Below, one piece after another: positions 44,989 through 54,086 of a stretch of 64,000 nt of DNA. Both the position numbers and the translations under genes were made by a program. This DNA is from Exiguobacterium sp. FSL W8-0210. Its GTDB lineage: Bacteria; Bacillota; Bacilli; Exiguobacteriales; Exiguobacteriaceae. The DNA lies in the NCBI RefSeq assembly GCF_038006045.1, contig NZ_JBBOUK010000001.1:2769001-2833000 (forward strand), written 5' to 3'. Numbering within the stretch: position 1 is the stretch's first letter; each line of letters begins with the position of its first letter. The notes under the pieces were generated by a model. That model was not told where the DNA came from and did no database searches. It worked only from the letters and a program-made list of their open reading frames with translations.

Positions 44989-45740
44989 GTTGTTTCCTCC
45001 TCTGTCACGTCGAGATCGACATGATAATGATCTAGTCGTTCTTGCCACGAGGCGTCTGGTGCTTGATCCGTGACGAGGACATCGATGTGTTCCCAGTCAC
45101 AGACCTTATGCAAAAAGCGTTTATTGAATTTCGTATGATCTGCGAGGACGATGACACGGGTCGCACTTCGAATCATCGCCTTCTTTACGACCGCTTCTTC
45201 GAGTTGTTCCGCAAAAAGTCCTTCTTCCGTTAATCCACACGCTCCGAGAAAGACACTGTCGACTTGATAATTCAAGATGTCGTCCGCCGTCTTGATCCCG
45301 CTCAGACTCCGTGCGTGTCGATCAAAACGACCACCTGTAACGTACAGTTCAATATCCGTTCGAGCTCCGACATAGTCTGCGATATCGAGTGAGTTCGTGA
45401 TGACTTGTAGCGGATACGGCGGAAGTGCGCGCGCCATCTCAGATACCGTCGTTGCAGCGTCAAGCAACAATCGATCGTTTGTTTGGACGTGACGTGCCGC
45501 GCGTTGTCCAATCCGTCGTTTTTCCGGTTTTTCTGTCCGCTGTTCGTAGGCGAGCGTTCCACCAGCACGGACCAATCCGTTTTTGACACGGATGATTTCC
45601 CCTTCTTGTTCGAGCAGAATGACATCACGCCGTGCAGTATCTCGTGAAATCTGATATTCCTGCATCAGCTGATCGAGCGAAATTTCCGGACTCGTCTTAA
45701 TCCATTCCCGCATCTGTTGCAATCGTTCCATTTGCCCCAT
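44985..45740 (-). CDS. DeoR-family transcriptional regulator
   Basis: Regulator of 251 residues with an N-terminal DeoR helix-turn-helix (LDQLMQEYQISRDTARRDVILLEQEGEI) and a C-terminal sugar-phosphate-binding domain (LLLDAATTVSEMARAL, TGGRFDRHARSLSG, then KTKFNK-like DHTKFNKRFLHKV). AAGGAGG is nine bases before the ATG. It heads the deoR-oxidoreductase-UPF0303 operon and likely represses it. The short divergent gap to the SDR gene at 45866 suggests shared control. Confidence 0.93.
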   Translation of the reverse strand: MGQMERLQQMREWIKTSPEISLDQLMQEYQISRDTARRDVILLEQEGEIIRVKNGLVRAGGTLAYEQRTEKPEKRRIGQRAARHVQTNDRLLLDAATTVSEMARALPPYPLQVITNSLDIADYVGARTDIELYVTGGRFDRHARSLSGIKTADDILNYQVDSVFLGACGLTEEGLFAEQLEEAVVKKAMIRSATRVIVLADHTKFNKRFLHKVCDWEHIDVLVTDQAPDASWQERLDHYHVDLDVTEEETT

Positions 45741-45865
45741 CGATCCATGCCTCCTTTTTCTTTATTTTAAGTTTTTTCATTAAAATACGCAATTTTAACG
45801 CAAATAGTTCTACTGAATTCGGGTAAATAATAGAGACAACTACTTTTTAGAACGGAGGAATCTGT

Positions 45866-46699
45866 ATGCAAACGATGTTGATCACGGGCGCCTCTTCCGG
45901 TATCGGTCTTGCGACGGCGCGTCGGTTTGCAGAAGCCGGCTGGTTCGTCTACGCGGGTGTCAGGAGTCCGGAAGAGATGACTGTATCGTTACCGACACTC
46001 ACCTTCTTACCGCTCGATGTGACCGATGAAACAAGCGTTAAAGCAGCAGTCCGGCAGATTGAACAGGAAGTCAATCATCTTGACGTCGTGTTCTGTAATG
46101 CCGGTCATGGTTTATTGCGTGCACTGGGACAAGCGACGAGTTATGAAATCAAGCAACTCTTCGAAACGAATGTCTTCGGTGTCATCCGGACGATTGAAGC
46201 CTGCCTCCCTTTACTCAAACAAGCACCGGGTGGTAGTCACTTACTCGCGACATCAAGCGTCAGTGGACTCGTCGGTCAACCGATGAACGAACTGTATTGT
46301 GCCAGTAAGTTTGCGATTGAAGGGCTGTTTGAAAGTCTTGCCACTTACTATAAACCGTACTTCAATATCGACGTCACCTTGATTGAACCAGCGGCTGTCG
46401 AAACGAACTTTACAGCGAATGTTCTCGATCAACTCGAACAGACAGGTGGCTTACACGAAGATGACTTCAAACCGATTATCACCGCTTATTTGCAAACGTA
46501 CCGAACACGTCACGCCAATCGTCAATCGGCGGAAACCCTAGCTGAAGTAATCTTTGAGGTCGTCCACGGCGATGATCGTCCATTACGAATTCGGACGACA
46601 GAAGCTGATGAACACTTCGTCGCCCATAAAACCCGTCATGATCCATCAGGACTCGAGGGAGTCGCTAAAATACGCCGTCTGACATTAAATCTCGATTGA
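45866..46699 (+). CDS. Short-chain dehydrogenase/reductase
   Basis: Classical SDR oxidoreductase of 277 residues: cofactor motif TGASSGIG at residues 7-14, NAG in VVFCNAGHG, catalytic Ser in SSVSG and the YxxxK pair in YCASK. The C-terminal extension with HEDDFKPIITAYLQTYRTR is typical of the SDR5-like oxidoreductases such as YusZ. The substrate cannot be assigned. Divergent from the DeoR gene, and monocistronic. Confidence 0.93.
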   Translation: MQTMLITGASSGIGLATARRFAEAGWFVYAGVRSPEEMTVSLPTLTFLPLDVTDETSVKAAVRQIEQEVNHLDVVFCNAGHGLLRALGQATSYEIKQLFETNVFGVIRTIEACLPLLKQAPGGSHLLATSSVSGLVGQPMNELYCASKFAIEGLFESLATYYKPYFNIDVTLIEPAAVETNFTANVLDQLEQTGGLHEDDFKPIITAYLQTYRTRHANRQSAETLAEVIFEVVHGDDRPLRIRTTEADEHFVAHKTRHDPSGLEGVAKIRRLTLNLD

Positions 46700-46793
46700 T
46701 TCCCCTTCTTTTAAAATTTCGTTCCGTCTAGCGAAGGTACGCCTACTATACTGAGACTATCTACCTAAATCTTAAGCAGAAGGGCGGAACGCT

Positions 46794-48359
46794 ATGCCAC
46801 CTTTATTTCTTTTTGCGATCGTCTATCTGATTCCGACCTTCATCATGTTTTATATGTCGGTCGATATTTTGTTACGCAACCCATCACGTCCGCAACACCG
46901 ACTACTCAGCTTGTTCACGTTCGCATACGGAATGTTGTTCCTCGGAGAATTTTTCCGAAATGCCTCCCCAATCGAGTTGAGTCCAGCATTCGTGACCTAC
47001 TGGTTCGGGAATGCTGGTTTGATCGTCTTTAGTACGTCGCTTCACTTCATTTTCCGGATCTCAAACTTGTGGAAACGGATGCCACGATTCCTTTATCCAT
47101 GGATCTTTTATTTACCGTTGGGTATCGTGCTGACGACATACGTATTCCAGACGAACGTCATCAACAGTCAACAGTTCACACAAGTCGGGCAGTTCATCTA
47201 TCCTGAATTCAATACGCAATATCTAGTGACGATGACGGTCGGAAACGTCTTCCATCTTCTCGTCATCGGTCTGCTCGTGTACGCTCGGACACAGTTGAAC
47301 GATGCCCGTCGCGGCATCATCAACGTCTTGCTGAGTGTCGCCGTTCTCGTTCTCGCGTGGGATATCGTCTTCGGCTACTGGTCGTTCTACGGCATCATGC
47401 CACCGTATGCTTATATGTATGGCGGTCTATTCTGGGCAGGAGCGCTCGCGATCGCGATGCGTCGGTTTGATTATCTCGCGTCCTACCAGAAGCGCTTCGC
47501 GACGCTTTATAACTTGAATCCATCTGCCATCCTCTTACTCGACCGGGAAGGACGAATCGAGAGTGCTAATCCTGCTGCTCATCAGCTATTCGAAACAGAT
47601 GAGCTGACGGCGTGCACGTTTTCGACTTACTTACCGGAGAAAAAACAAGCGGATTGGACGTTACACTACATGACGCATTTTTTATCGCAACGTAAGTTCA
47701 ACGAATTCGAGACGAAGATTTTAACAGCACAACAGCAAGAACGCTACGTCGTCATGGACGCTGATTTCGTCTTCATCGAACAGGAACTGCACGGGATGCT
47801 GTTGATCCGCGATATTCAGTCCTTCAAGGAAGCAGAACAGACGATTCGTTTCTTCGCCTATCATGATCCGTTGACGAAAATCGCCAATCGCCGGAGCTTT
47901 TACGAACGAACGGCGCAAGAGTTGCTCGAGCATGATCACGTGGCGATCACCGTCGTCGATCTCGACGGTTTCAAAGCAATTAACGATACGTACGGGCATC
48001 AGATCGGTGACGCCTTTTTGATTCATATCGCTCGCCTTCTTGAAAAACATGCGGAACAATATGGTTTTGCTGCCCGTGTCGGTGGAGATGAGTTTTTCTT
48101 ACTCTATCGTCAACCGACCGTTGCTACGCTACATGCCTATGCCGCGGATCTGTTGACGTACTTGCAAGACAACCCTTACCGGTTCGCTGAAGAAACCATT
48201 GAAATCCGAACGAGCATCGGACTCAGCTACTCACCAAATCATGGCGTCGATCTCGACACGCTGATTCAGCATGCTGACCAAGCGATGTACCGTGTCAAAC
48301 ATGCTGGAAAGAACGATTATTTCATTCATGATACGATGGACTCGACGCAACGATCCTAA
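46794..48359 (+). CDS. Membrane-bound diguanylate cyclase (7TM-PAS-GGDEF)
   Basis: Signalling enzyme of 521 residues that would make cyclic di-GMP. About seven membrane helices fill residues 1-225 (a 7TM sensor similar to the histidine-kinase N-terminal 7TM module), a PAS-like domain follows (residues ~235-350; LYNLNPSAILLLDREGRIESANPAAHQLF), and the GGDEF domain (~360-510) has an intact RVGGDEFF active site and DPLTKIANRRSF. No EAL domain. Starts an operon with a two-helix channel and a GNAT-like gene. Confidence 0.93.
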   Translation: MPPLFLFAIVYLIPTFIMFYMSVDILLRNPSRPQHRLLSLFTFAYGMLFLGEFFRNASPIELSPAFVTYWFGNAGLIVFSTSLHFIFRISNLWKRMPRFLYPWIFYLPLGIVLTTYVFQTNVINSQQFTQVGQFIYPEFNTQYLVTMTVGNVFHLLVIGLLVYARTQLNDARRGIINVLLSVAVLVLAWDIVFGYWSFYGIMPPYAYMYGGLFWAGALAIAMRRFDYLASYQKRFATLYNLNPSAILLLDREGRIESANPAAHQLFETDELTACTFSTYLPEKKQADWTLHYMTHFLSQRKFNEFETKILTAQQQERYVVMDADFVFIEQELHGMLLIRDIQSFKEAEQTIRFFAYHDPLTKIANRRSFYERTAQELLEHDHVAITVVDLDGFKAINDTYGHQIGDAFLIHIARLLEKHAEQYGFAARVGGDEFFLLYRQPTVATLHAYAADLLTYLQDNPYRFAEETIEIRTSIGLSYSPNHGVDLDTLIQHADQAMYRVKHAGKNDYFIHDTMDSTQRS

Positions 48360-48371
48360 AGGAGAGATTCC

Positions 48372-48701
48372 ATGATTTCTGTACTGACGATTTTTTCACG
48401 TTTATTCAAGGGATTGCGCCGCGCTTTTCACTTATCTTACTTTCGTGGTCTATTGATTCTCTGCCTGTTGACGCTCGTCTCCGGGACGATCTTCTATAGC
48501 ACGAAAGAAAACCTGTCGATGGTGGATGCACTTTACTTTTGTATCACGACACTCAGTACGGTCGGGCATCCAACGTTCGTTCCGACAACGACGCTCGGTA
48601 AGGTCTTTACGATGGCATACATCACGATTGGCTGCGGGTTGTTCTTAACACTAATTGCCACGTTATCGTATGTTCTAATTAAACAACCGGAGGATGAATA
48701 A
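48372..48701 (+). CDS. Two-helix ion channel protein with atypical filter
   Basis: A 109-residue member of the Ion_trans_2 group: helix 1 near residues 23-42, pore helix and filter, helix 2 near 77-103. The filter reads TTLSTVGHPTFVPTTTLGKVFTM. Potassium channels have TVGYGD at this point, so the second Gly-Tyr-Gly-Asp part is changed to Gly-His-Pro-Thr while the surrounding pattern, including TTTLGKVF, is kept. Selectivity is therefore unclear. Follows the cyclase gene after 12 bases; ribosome site AAAGGAG. Confidence 0.85.
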   Translation: MISVLTIFSRLFKGLRRAFHLSYFRGLLILCLLTLVSGTIFYSTKENLSMVDALYFCITTLSTVGHPTFVPTTTLGKVFTMAYITIGCGLFLTLIATLSYVLIKQPEDE

Positions 48702-48714
48702 GGGGGAATGATTC

Positions 48715-49365
48715 ATGCGCCAAGCTACCATCCAAAATAATTTCGATTGGTGTCGCCTCGTCTGTGAGTCAGCCGGTTGCCGGGTGACGGAAACTGATTC
48801 GACCTGGCACGCTCAAGGAAACGTACCAAGCTATTATCCGGAGCTGATGGTCCGACTTCCCCATCAGCGAATTGGTGTCACGGATGTCTACAGCATCAAG
48901 GACTGCACGGCAAGCTATGATTTCTCGAGTGCTGGTCTCAGTCATCTTTTCACAGCGGAATGGATGACCCGCCCTGCCATACTCGATCGCCATGCCCTTC
49001 CCGTCGATTGGTCCGTCGTGACGGATCTCGATCAGTTCGCTCGCTTCCAGTCTATCCAGGCAACACCGGAGTTGCCCACAACATTATGGCAACATCCCGC
49101 TGTCCGCTTCTTCTATTCGGAGGCGCAACAAGCAAGTTGCATCGCCTACTCGAATCAAGTGACGACTGGACTGACATACGTCAATTCCGATTACCTCGAC
49201 AAGCGCTTATGGGATGATATCGCACGTTTAAGTTCAGCACATTTCCCCGGTCAATCGCTCGTCGGTTACGAGTATGGCGATCACCTAATCACGGCGCTTG
49301 AAGCCGGCTTTGACGACGTTGGTCCACTCGCGATCTGGATTCGCACGGCGAATGAGCACACATGA
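48715..49365 (+). CDS. GNAT-like hypothetical protein
   Basis: 216 residues with no clear family from sight. The C-terminal segment LVGYEYGDHLITALEAGFDDVGPLAIWIR has the helix-strand pattern of the last part of GNAT-type acetyltransferases, so this may be a divergent acetyltransferase fold; the central acetyl-CoA loop is not evident. Third gene of the diguanylate cyclase-channel operon, 13 bases after the channel stop. Function unknown. Confidence 0.7.
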   Translation: MRQATIQNNFDWCRLVCESAGCRVTETDSTWHAQGNVPSYYPELMVRLPHQRIGVTDVYSIKDCTASYDFSSAGLSHLFTAEWMTRPAILDRHALPVDWSVVTDLDQFARFQSIQATPELPTTLWQHPAVRFFYSEAQQASCIAYSNQVTTGLTYVNSDYLDKRLWDDIARLSSAHFPGQSLVGYEYGDHLITALEAGFDDVGPLAIWIRTANEHT

Positions 49366-49419
49366 AAAAACCGAACCGATTCCCTTCCTCTTGACGAAGA
49401 TGAATCGGTTCGGTTTTTT
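49365..49419. terminator. Bidirectional terminator between the cyclase operon and mgtE
   Basis: Arms AAAAAACCGAACCGATT / AATCGGTTCGGTTTTTT flank a 20-base loop between the two convergent units. Confidence 0.9.
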
Positions 49420-50790
49420 TTACATCAAACGGCTAATGAAAGCCGTTGCGATCCCGAAGTAGACAAGGAGCGACAAGATATCGTTCAATGTCGTGATCAA
49501 TGGCCCGGATGCGATTGCCGGGTCGATCTTTAGACGATGTAAGATCAGCGGAATGATCGTTCCAGCTAGTGTTCCGAAAATCAACGTAATGACGAGCGAG
49601 CTGCCGACGACAAGACCTAAGACGGCACTTCCTTGCCAGACGTAGGCGATGATCGCGATCAAGATGCCACAAATGACACCAATGATCAAACCGACCCAGA
49701 GCTCCCGCAGGATCAACCGGGTCGCAACCCGCTTATCGACTTCACGTGTGATTAATCCCCGGACGACGACTGCGAGCGATTGAGTACCTGTATTTCCTGT
49801 CATACCAGCAATCATCGGCATGAAGAAGGCGAGTGCGACGACTTTCGAAAGCGTCTCTTCAAACTGACTGATGATCGATCCAGAGACAAGCCCGATGAAG
49901 AGTAGCAAGACCAGCCATGGCAAACGGCGAGTCGCAGCAATCCACGGTTTCGTCTCAAAATCGATTGATTTACCGGACGCTGAGAGTTTCTCGATGTCTT
50001 CGTTCGCTTCTTCCCGTAAGACATCAAGCGCATCATCGACCGTGATCAGTCCGACGAGAATGTCGCCCTCGACAACTGGTAACGAGACGAGATCATAGCG
50101 TTCGAACAGTTGCGCGACCTCTTCCTGATCGGTCTCCGCCGCGACCCGGATCACCTTCGTCTCCATGACGTCACTGATCCGTTCCGTGTTTTCAGCTAAG
50201 ATGACATCCCGGTATGAGATGACACCAACGAGTTCACTGAGTTGATTGACGACGTAGACATAGTTGATCGTCTCCGAGTATTCGATGTAGTCGCGCATCT
50301 TCTCGACCGTCTCACCGACCGTGAAATCCTCTCCGACCCAAATGAACCGGTTCGTCATCAAGCGCCCTGCCGTTTCCGGTGGATACGTCAAGAGATTGCG
50401 GACGATCAGTGCCTCGTCTGTCCGCATGCTGCCAAGCAAACGGTCGGTCTCTTCCGGTCCAAGTTCCTCGAGTAAATCCGCGACATCATCGTTCTCCATT
50501 AAATCGAGGACGTGCCCGGCACGCTCGACGTCTAAACGACGTAAGACGGCGAGACGTTGCTCCCCTTCGAGCTCCTCGAGTACATCCGCCAATCGCTCGT
50601 GATCCAGATAGTCGAGGAGTCGTGCCTGATCGTCTTCGCCCAACTCTTCATACACTTGCGCGATATCATACGGATAGACCTCTTCGATGACTTGCTGTGC
50701 TTGCTCCCGTTTTTCCTTCGCGAGCGCATCGAGCAATAGCCACTTCCATTCTTGTTCTGCTGTCTGACGCAATCTCCTCACCCCCTGCAT
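49420..50790 (-). CDS. mgtE: Magnesium transporter MgtE
   Basis: Mg2+ channel of 456 residues: N-terminal superhelical domain (residues ~20-130, rich in LEELEGEQRLAVL-like repeats), two CBS domains (~135-255), a connecting helix and five membrane helices (~285-456) with the pore signature MPMIAGMTGNTGTQSLAV. Cytosolic Mg2+ binding at the N and CBS domains gates the pore. No M-box riboswitch was found in the 200 bases upstream. The start is uncertain because the ribosome site AAAAGG is close to the ATG. Confidence 0.95.
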   Translation of the reverse strand: MQGVRRLRQTAEQEWKWLLLDALAKEKREQAQQVIEEVYPYDIAQVYEELGEDDQARLLDYLDHERLADVLEELEGEQRLAVLRRLDVERAGHVLDLMENDDVADLLEELGPEETDRLLGSMRTDEALIVRNLLTYPPETAGRLMTNRFIWVGEDFTVGETVEKMRDYIEYSETINYVYVVNQLSELVGVISYRDVILAENTERISDVMETKVIRVAAETDQEEVAQLFERYDLVSLPVVEGDILVGLITVDDALDVLREEANEDIEKLSASGKSIDFETKPWIAATRRLPWLVLLLFIGLVSGSIISQFEETLSKVVALAFFMPMIAGMTGNTGTQSLAVVVRGLITREVDKRVATRLILRELWVGLIIGVICGILIAIIAYVWQGSAVLGLVVGSSLVITLIFGTLAGTIIPLILHRLKIDPAIASGPLITTLNDILSLLVYFGIATAFISRLM

Positions 50791-50842
50791 TCTGCCTTTT
50801 TATCTTAGCACGAGTTGATTCACGATCGATATCGAAAAACAG

Positions 50843-50886
50843 TTGACATCTGTTTCCTATGGCTTTAAAGTTTGCCTTAAGGAAAC
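50843..50886 (+). promoter_or_regulatory. Upstream promoter of the Mn transporter with MntR-like box 1
   Basis: TTGACA (50843-50848), 17 bases, TAAAGT (50866-50871); the box TTTGCCTTAAGGAAAC (50871-50886) starts at the last base of the -10 element. The box matches, from memory, the Bacillus MntR operator. Binding would block transcription when manganese is plentiful. Confidence 0.65.
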
Positions 50887-50943
50887 ATTATTTGTAGACC
50901 GAATCTTTTTCCAGTGACTGGAGTTAATTTTTTTACCCTGTTT

Positions 50944-50973
50944 TTTGCCCTAAGGAAACTTTCCTTCTATATA
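50944..50973 (+). promoter_or_regulatory. Downstream promoter of the Mn transporter with MntR-like box 2
   Basis: TTTGCCCTAAGGAAAC (50944-50959) differs from box 1 at one base. It covers a possible -35 TTGCCC paired with TATATA (50968-50973) at a 17-base spacer. Two boxes on two promoters suggest tight manganese repression. Confidence 0.6.
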
Positions 50974-50999
50974 CCACAAAACCAAAGGAGTGATTATTC

Positions 51000-51737
51000 A
51001 TGTACGCCCTTGACGTTGATCGTCTCACCGTCTCTTATTTTGATACCCATGCACTCGACGGAGTGTCCGTTCGCCTCCCGGTCGCTTCGTTGATTGGCAT
51101 CATTGGACCGAACGGCGCTGGTAAATCCACCTTCTTAAAAGCTGTCCTCGGTCTGATCCCGGCTCGTATCGAGCAGTTACGTGTGCTCGACCAATCACTC
51201 GAAGACGTCCGGTCACGCGTCGCTTACGTCCCGCAACGAAGTGCAATTGATTGGGACTTCCCGGTTCGTGTGCAGGACGTCGTGTTGATGGGCTGTTATC
51301 CGAAGCTCGGCTTATTCAAACGACCATCGAAAGCACAAAAAGTGTTCGCCATGGAATGTCTCGAGCGCGTCGGTATGTCCGATCATGCCGAACGCCAAAT
51401 CGGTGAGCTGTCAGGTGGACAGCAACAACGGGTCTTCCTGGCGCGTGCCCTTGCCCAAGAAGCAGAGCTACTATTGCTGGACGAACCGTTCGTCGGCATC
51501 GATGTCGCCAGTGAGCAGATGATCATCGAACTCTTACGGACACTCCGAGCCGAAGGGCGGACAATCATCGTCGTCCATCATGATCTGCATAAAGCAGAGG
51601 ACTACTTCGACACATTGATGCTGTTGAACAAACAACTGATCGCTGTCGGTCCCCCGTCTGATATCTTGACGCCGGAATGGCTCGAACCAGCGTATGGCTT
51701 ACCCCTATTCGAACGACGCAAGGAGGGACAAGGATGA
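51000..51737 (+). CDS. mntB: Manganese ABC transporter ATP-binding protein
   Basis: ATPase of a metal-type (cluster A-I) ABC importer, 245 residues. Walker A GPNGAGKST near residue 38, signature LSGGQQQR, Walker B LLLLDEPFVG, switch His in VHHDLH. Together with the following permease and Mn-type binding protein and the MntR-like boxes upstream, manganese is the likely substrate; zinc is the alternative. AAAGGAG lies nine bases before the start, and its stop overlaps the permease ATG by four bases. Confidence 0.93.
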   Translation: MYALDVDRLTVSYFDTHALDGVSVRLPVASLIGIIGPNGAGKSTFLKAVLGLIPARIEQLRVLDQSLEDVRSRVAYVPQRSAIDWDFPVRVQDVVLMGCYPKLGLFKRPSKAQKVFAMECLERVGMSDHAERQIGELSGGQQQRVFLARALAQEAELLLLDEPFVGIDVASEQMIIELLRTLRAEGRTIIVVHHDLHKAEDYFDTLMLLNKQLIAVGPPSDILTPEWLEPAYGLPLFERRKEGQG

Positions 51738-52579
51738 CGTTCATCGAGGCATTACTTCAGTATGAGTTCTTACAAAAAGCGATGATCACTGCCGTCATGG
51801 TCGGCATCATCTGTGGTGTGATCGGCTGTTTCATTATCCTTCGCGGGATGTCGTTGATGGGGGATGCAATCTCACACGCCGTTTTACCTGGTGTTGCGAT
51901 TTCCTATCTCCTCGGGATCAACTTCCTGATCGGTGCTATCGTGACAGGTCTCGTGACGGCACTCGGAATCGGCTTCGTTAGCCAGAACAGTCGCATCAAG
52001 AACGATACGGCAATCGGAATCATGTTCACATCCGCCTTCGCCCTCGGGATCATCCTGATTTCGTTCTTACGCAGCAGTAGCGATCTCTATCACATTCTGT
52101 TCGGCAACGTCCTCGCGGTCCGTCCGAGCGACATGTGGATGACCGTCATCATCGGATTAATCGTCCTTGGCGGAATCTTCTTGTTCTATAAAGAGTTACT
52201 GATCAGCTCGTTTGATCCGACGATGGCGCAAGCCTATGGGCTGTCGACGCGCTGGATTCACTATGGATTGATGACGTTACTGACACTCGTCACCGTCGCT
52301 TCACTCCAGACCGTCGGCATCATCCTCGTCGTCGCGATGCTGATCACACCAGCAGCGACCGCGTATTTACTGACGAACCGCCTCTCACGGATGCTGTTCC
52401 TAGCAGCTGGATTCGGAACGTTGTCCGCCATCGTCGGACTGTATTTCAGTTTCACCTACAATCTATCTTCCGGTGCGTCGATCGTCCTCGTCGCGACGAC
52501 GTTGTTCGCACTCGTCTTCGTCTTCTCACCACGTCACGGTCTGATGCGTCACCGGAAACGAAAGGAGTCTATTGTATGA
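51734..52579 (+). CDS. mntC: Manganese ABC transporter permease
   Basis: ABC-3 type permease of 281 residues with about eight helices, GMSLMGDAISHAVLPGVAISYLLG near residue 40 and DPTMAQAYGLSTRWIHYGL, QTVGIILVVAMLITPAATAYLL as family hallmarks. Only one permease gene is present, so the channel should be a homodimer, whereas Bacillus mntCD encodes two. The ATG at 51734 has AAGGAGG upstream; the binding-protein gene overlaps its stop by four bases. Confidence 0.93.
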   Translation: MTFIEALLQYEFLQKAMITAVMVGIICGVIGCFIILRGMSLMGDAISHAVLPGVAISYLLGINFLIGAIVTGLVTALGIGFVSQNSRIKNDTAIGIMFTSAFALGIILISFLRSSSDLYHILFGNVLAVRPSDMWMTVIIGLIVLGGIFLFYKELLISSFDPTMAQAYGLSTRWIHYGLMTLLTLVTVASLQTVGIILVVAMLITPAATAYLLTNRLSRMLFLAAGFGTLSAIVGLYFSFTYNLSSGASIVLVATTLFALVFVFSPRHGLMRHRKRKESIV

Positions 52580-53493
52580 AATTAAAACTTTTTCTGTTCG
52601 TCCTCCTCAGCACGGTGTTACTTGCTGCTTGTTCGACACCAGCAGAAGATAATGGAAAGCTGAAGGTCGTCGCGACGTATTCGATTCTCGCTGACCTCGC
52701 ACGTGAGGTCGGTGGTGAACATGTTGATGTCCACAGCATGGTCAAGATCGGTGCAAACCCGCACGAGTATGATCCACTCCCAGCAGACGTACAAGCGATG
52801 GCAGATGCTGACGTCGTCTTCTACAACGGGTTGAATCTAGAAGCCGGCGGTGCGTGGTTCGATAAACTGCGGGCAACGACTGGTAAAGACGTGTCTGACG
52901 CACCAGTCTATCGTTTAAGCAAAGGCGTCGAACCGAAATACCTGACGACGAAGGGCAAAGAATCGGAGACTGATCCACATGCGTGGCTCGATATAAGCAA
53001 TGGCATCCGCTACGTCGAAAACGTCAAGCAGGCATTAATCAAGGAAGATCCGAAACACAAAGCCGACTACGAAAAAAATGCCGATGCCTATATCAAAAAA
53101 TTGCAGACGCTTGATCAGGAAGCGAAAAAGCAGTTTGCCGCTATTCCGAAAGCAGAACGTCATCTCGTCACGAGCGAAGGGGCCTTCAAATACTTCGGAA
53201 CTGCCTATGACGTCAAAGCCGACTACATCTGGGAAATCAACTCGGATAACCAAGGGACTCCGGCTCAAGTCCGTCGGATCGTCGATACGATCAAGGAGCA
53301 AGATATCCCTGTCCTGTTCGTCGAAACGAGCGTCGATCGGCGGAGCATGGAAACCGTCTCAAGGGAGACTGGTGTTCCGATCGGTGGTACTCTCTTCACT
53401 GACTCACTCGGTGCACCGGGTAAGGATGGCGACACTTACTACAGCATGATGCAAGCAAACATCGAGACGATCACGGAAGCACTCGCCAAGTAA
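52576..53493 (+). CDS. mntA: Manganese-binding lipoprotein (cluster A-I)
   Basis: Metal-binding lipoprotein of 305 residues; lipobox LAAC at about residue 19. The four metal ligands of Mn-type binding proteins are visible: His in GANPHEYDP, His in DPHAWLD, Glu in TSEGAFKYFG and Asp in LFTDSLG. The Glu ligand is typical for Mn proteins such as PsaA and MntC, rather than the His found in zinc proteins; there is no His-rich loop. It is last in the operon. Confidence 0.94.
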   Translation: MKLKLFLFVLLSTVLLAACSTPAEDNGKLKVVATYSILADLAREVGGEHVDVHSMVKIGANPHEYDPLPADVQAMADADVVFYNGLNLEAGGAWFDKLRATTGKDVSDAPVYRLSKGVEPKYLTTKGKESETDPHAWLDISNGIRYVENVKQALIKEDPKHKADYEKNADAYIKKLQTLDQEAKKQFAAIPKAERHLVTSEGAFKYFGTAYDVKADYIWEINSDNQGTPAQVRRIVDTIKEQDIPVLFVETSVDRRSMETVSRETGVPIGGTLFTDSLGAPGKDGDTYYSMMQANIETITEALAK

Positions 53494-53569
53494 GCGTCAA
53501 CAAATCGTCACGCCTTCTCGATACGTCTTTCCTTATAATGAAGGCAAGACGATGAAAGAGAGGCACATT

Positions 53570-54082
53570 ATGCAAACACGACTATATCGTTACGCCTTTC
53601 CCCTCAGTATCAGCCTGTTGCTCGCTGCATGCGGAACAGCTGATCAAACGGGTGCTCCGAAGACAGAACAGACGAATCACGGAGATCATGCTGACCATAC
53701 CAGCCACGGTGTTGGTGATCAACTCGAGAAGACCGCGGGACCAGACACGTTACCCGCTTTTCTGAACGAACAGGATGAGTCGATCCAAACGATTTACCGC
53801 TCCGTCGCTAAACATCCTGATCTCTTGAAGAAGATGCCTTGTTATTGCGGTTGCGGTGAATCTGCTGGTCATACAAGCAACTATGACTGCTTCATCGAAG
53901 AGCAGACTGCTAGTTCCACGACCTGGACGACGCACGGCATCACGTGCGGCACGTGTCTCGATATCGCAGCACAGTCGATTGTCGCTTATCAAAAAGGTAG
54001 CTCCGTCAAGGAAATCCGGACTGCCATCGATCAAGCTTATAAAAAGACCGGTGTCACACCGACGCCAACGCCAGCACTTTAA
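53570..54082 (+). CDS. PCYCGC-motif lipoprotein
   Basis: A 170-residue lipoprotein: signal peptide with lipobox LAAC, a His-rich linker (NHGDHADHTSHG), then the conserved PCYCGCGESAGHTSNYDCF and a second cysteine pair in GITCGTC. The PCYCGC family is found in Firmicutes and Bacillales and is of unknown role; the spaced Cys and His suggest metal binding. It lies 76 bases after mntA without a clear terminator, so read-through cotranscription with the Mn transporter is possible. AGAGAGG is eight bases before the start at 53570. Confidence 0.85.
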   Translation: MQTRLYRYAFPLSISLLLAACGTADQTGAPKTEQTNHGDHADHTSHGVGDQLEKTAGPDTLPAFLNEQDESIQTIYRSVAKHPDLLKKMPCYCGCGESAGHTSNYDCFIEEQTASSTTWTTHGITCGTCLDIAAQSIVAYQKGSSVKEIRTAIDQAYKKTGVTPTPTPAL

Positions 54083-54086
54083 TAAA

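Noticed and set aside
50791-50999. Possible M-box riboswitch for mgtE
   Set aside because: The sequence shows MntR-like boxes and promoters for the opposite unit; none of the M-box conserved blocks were seen.
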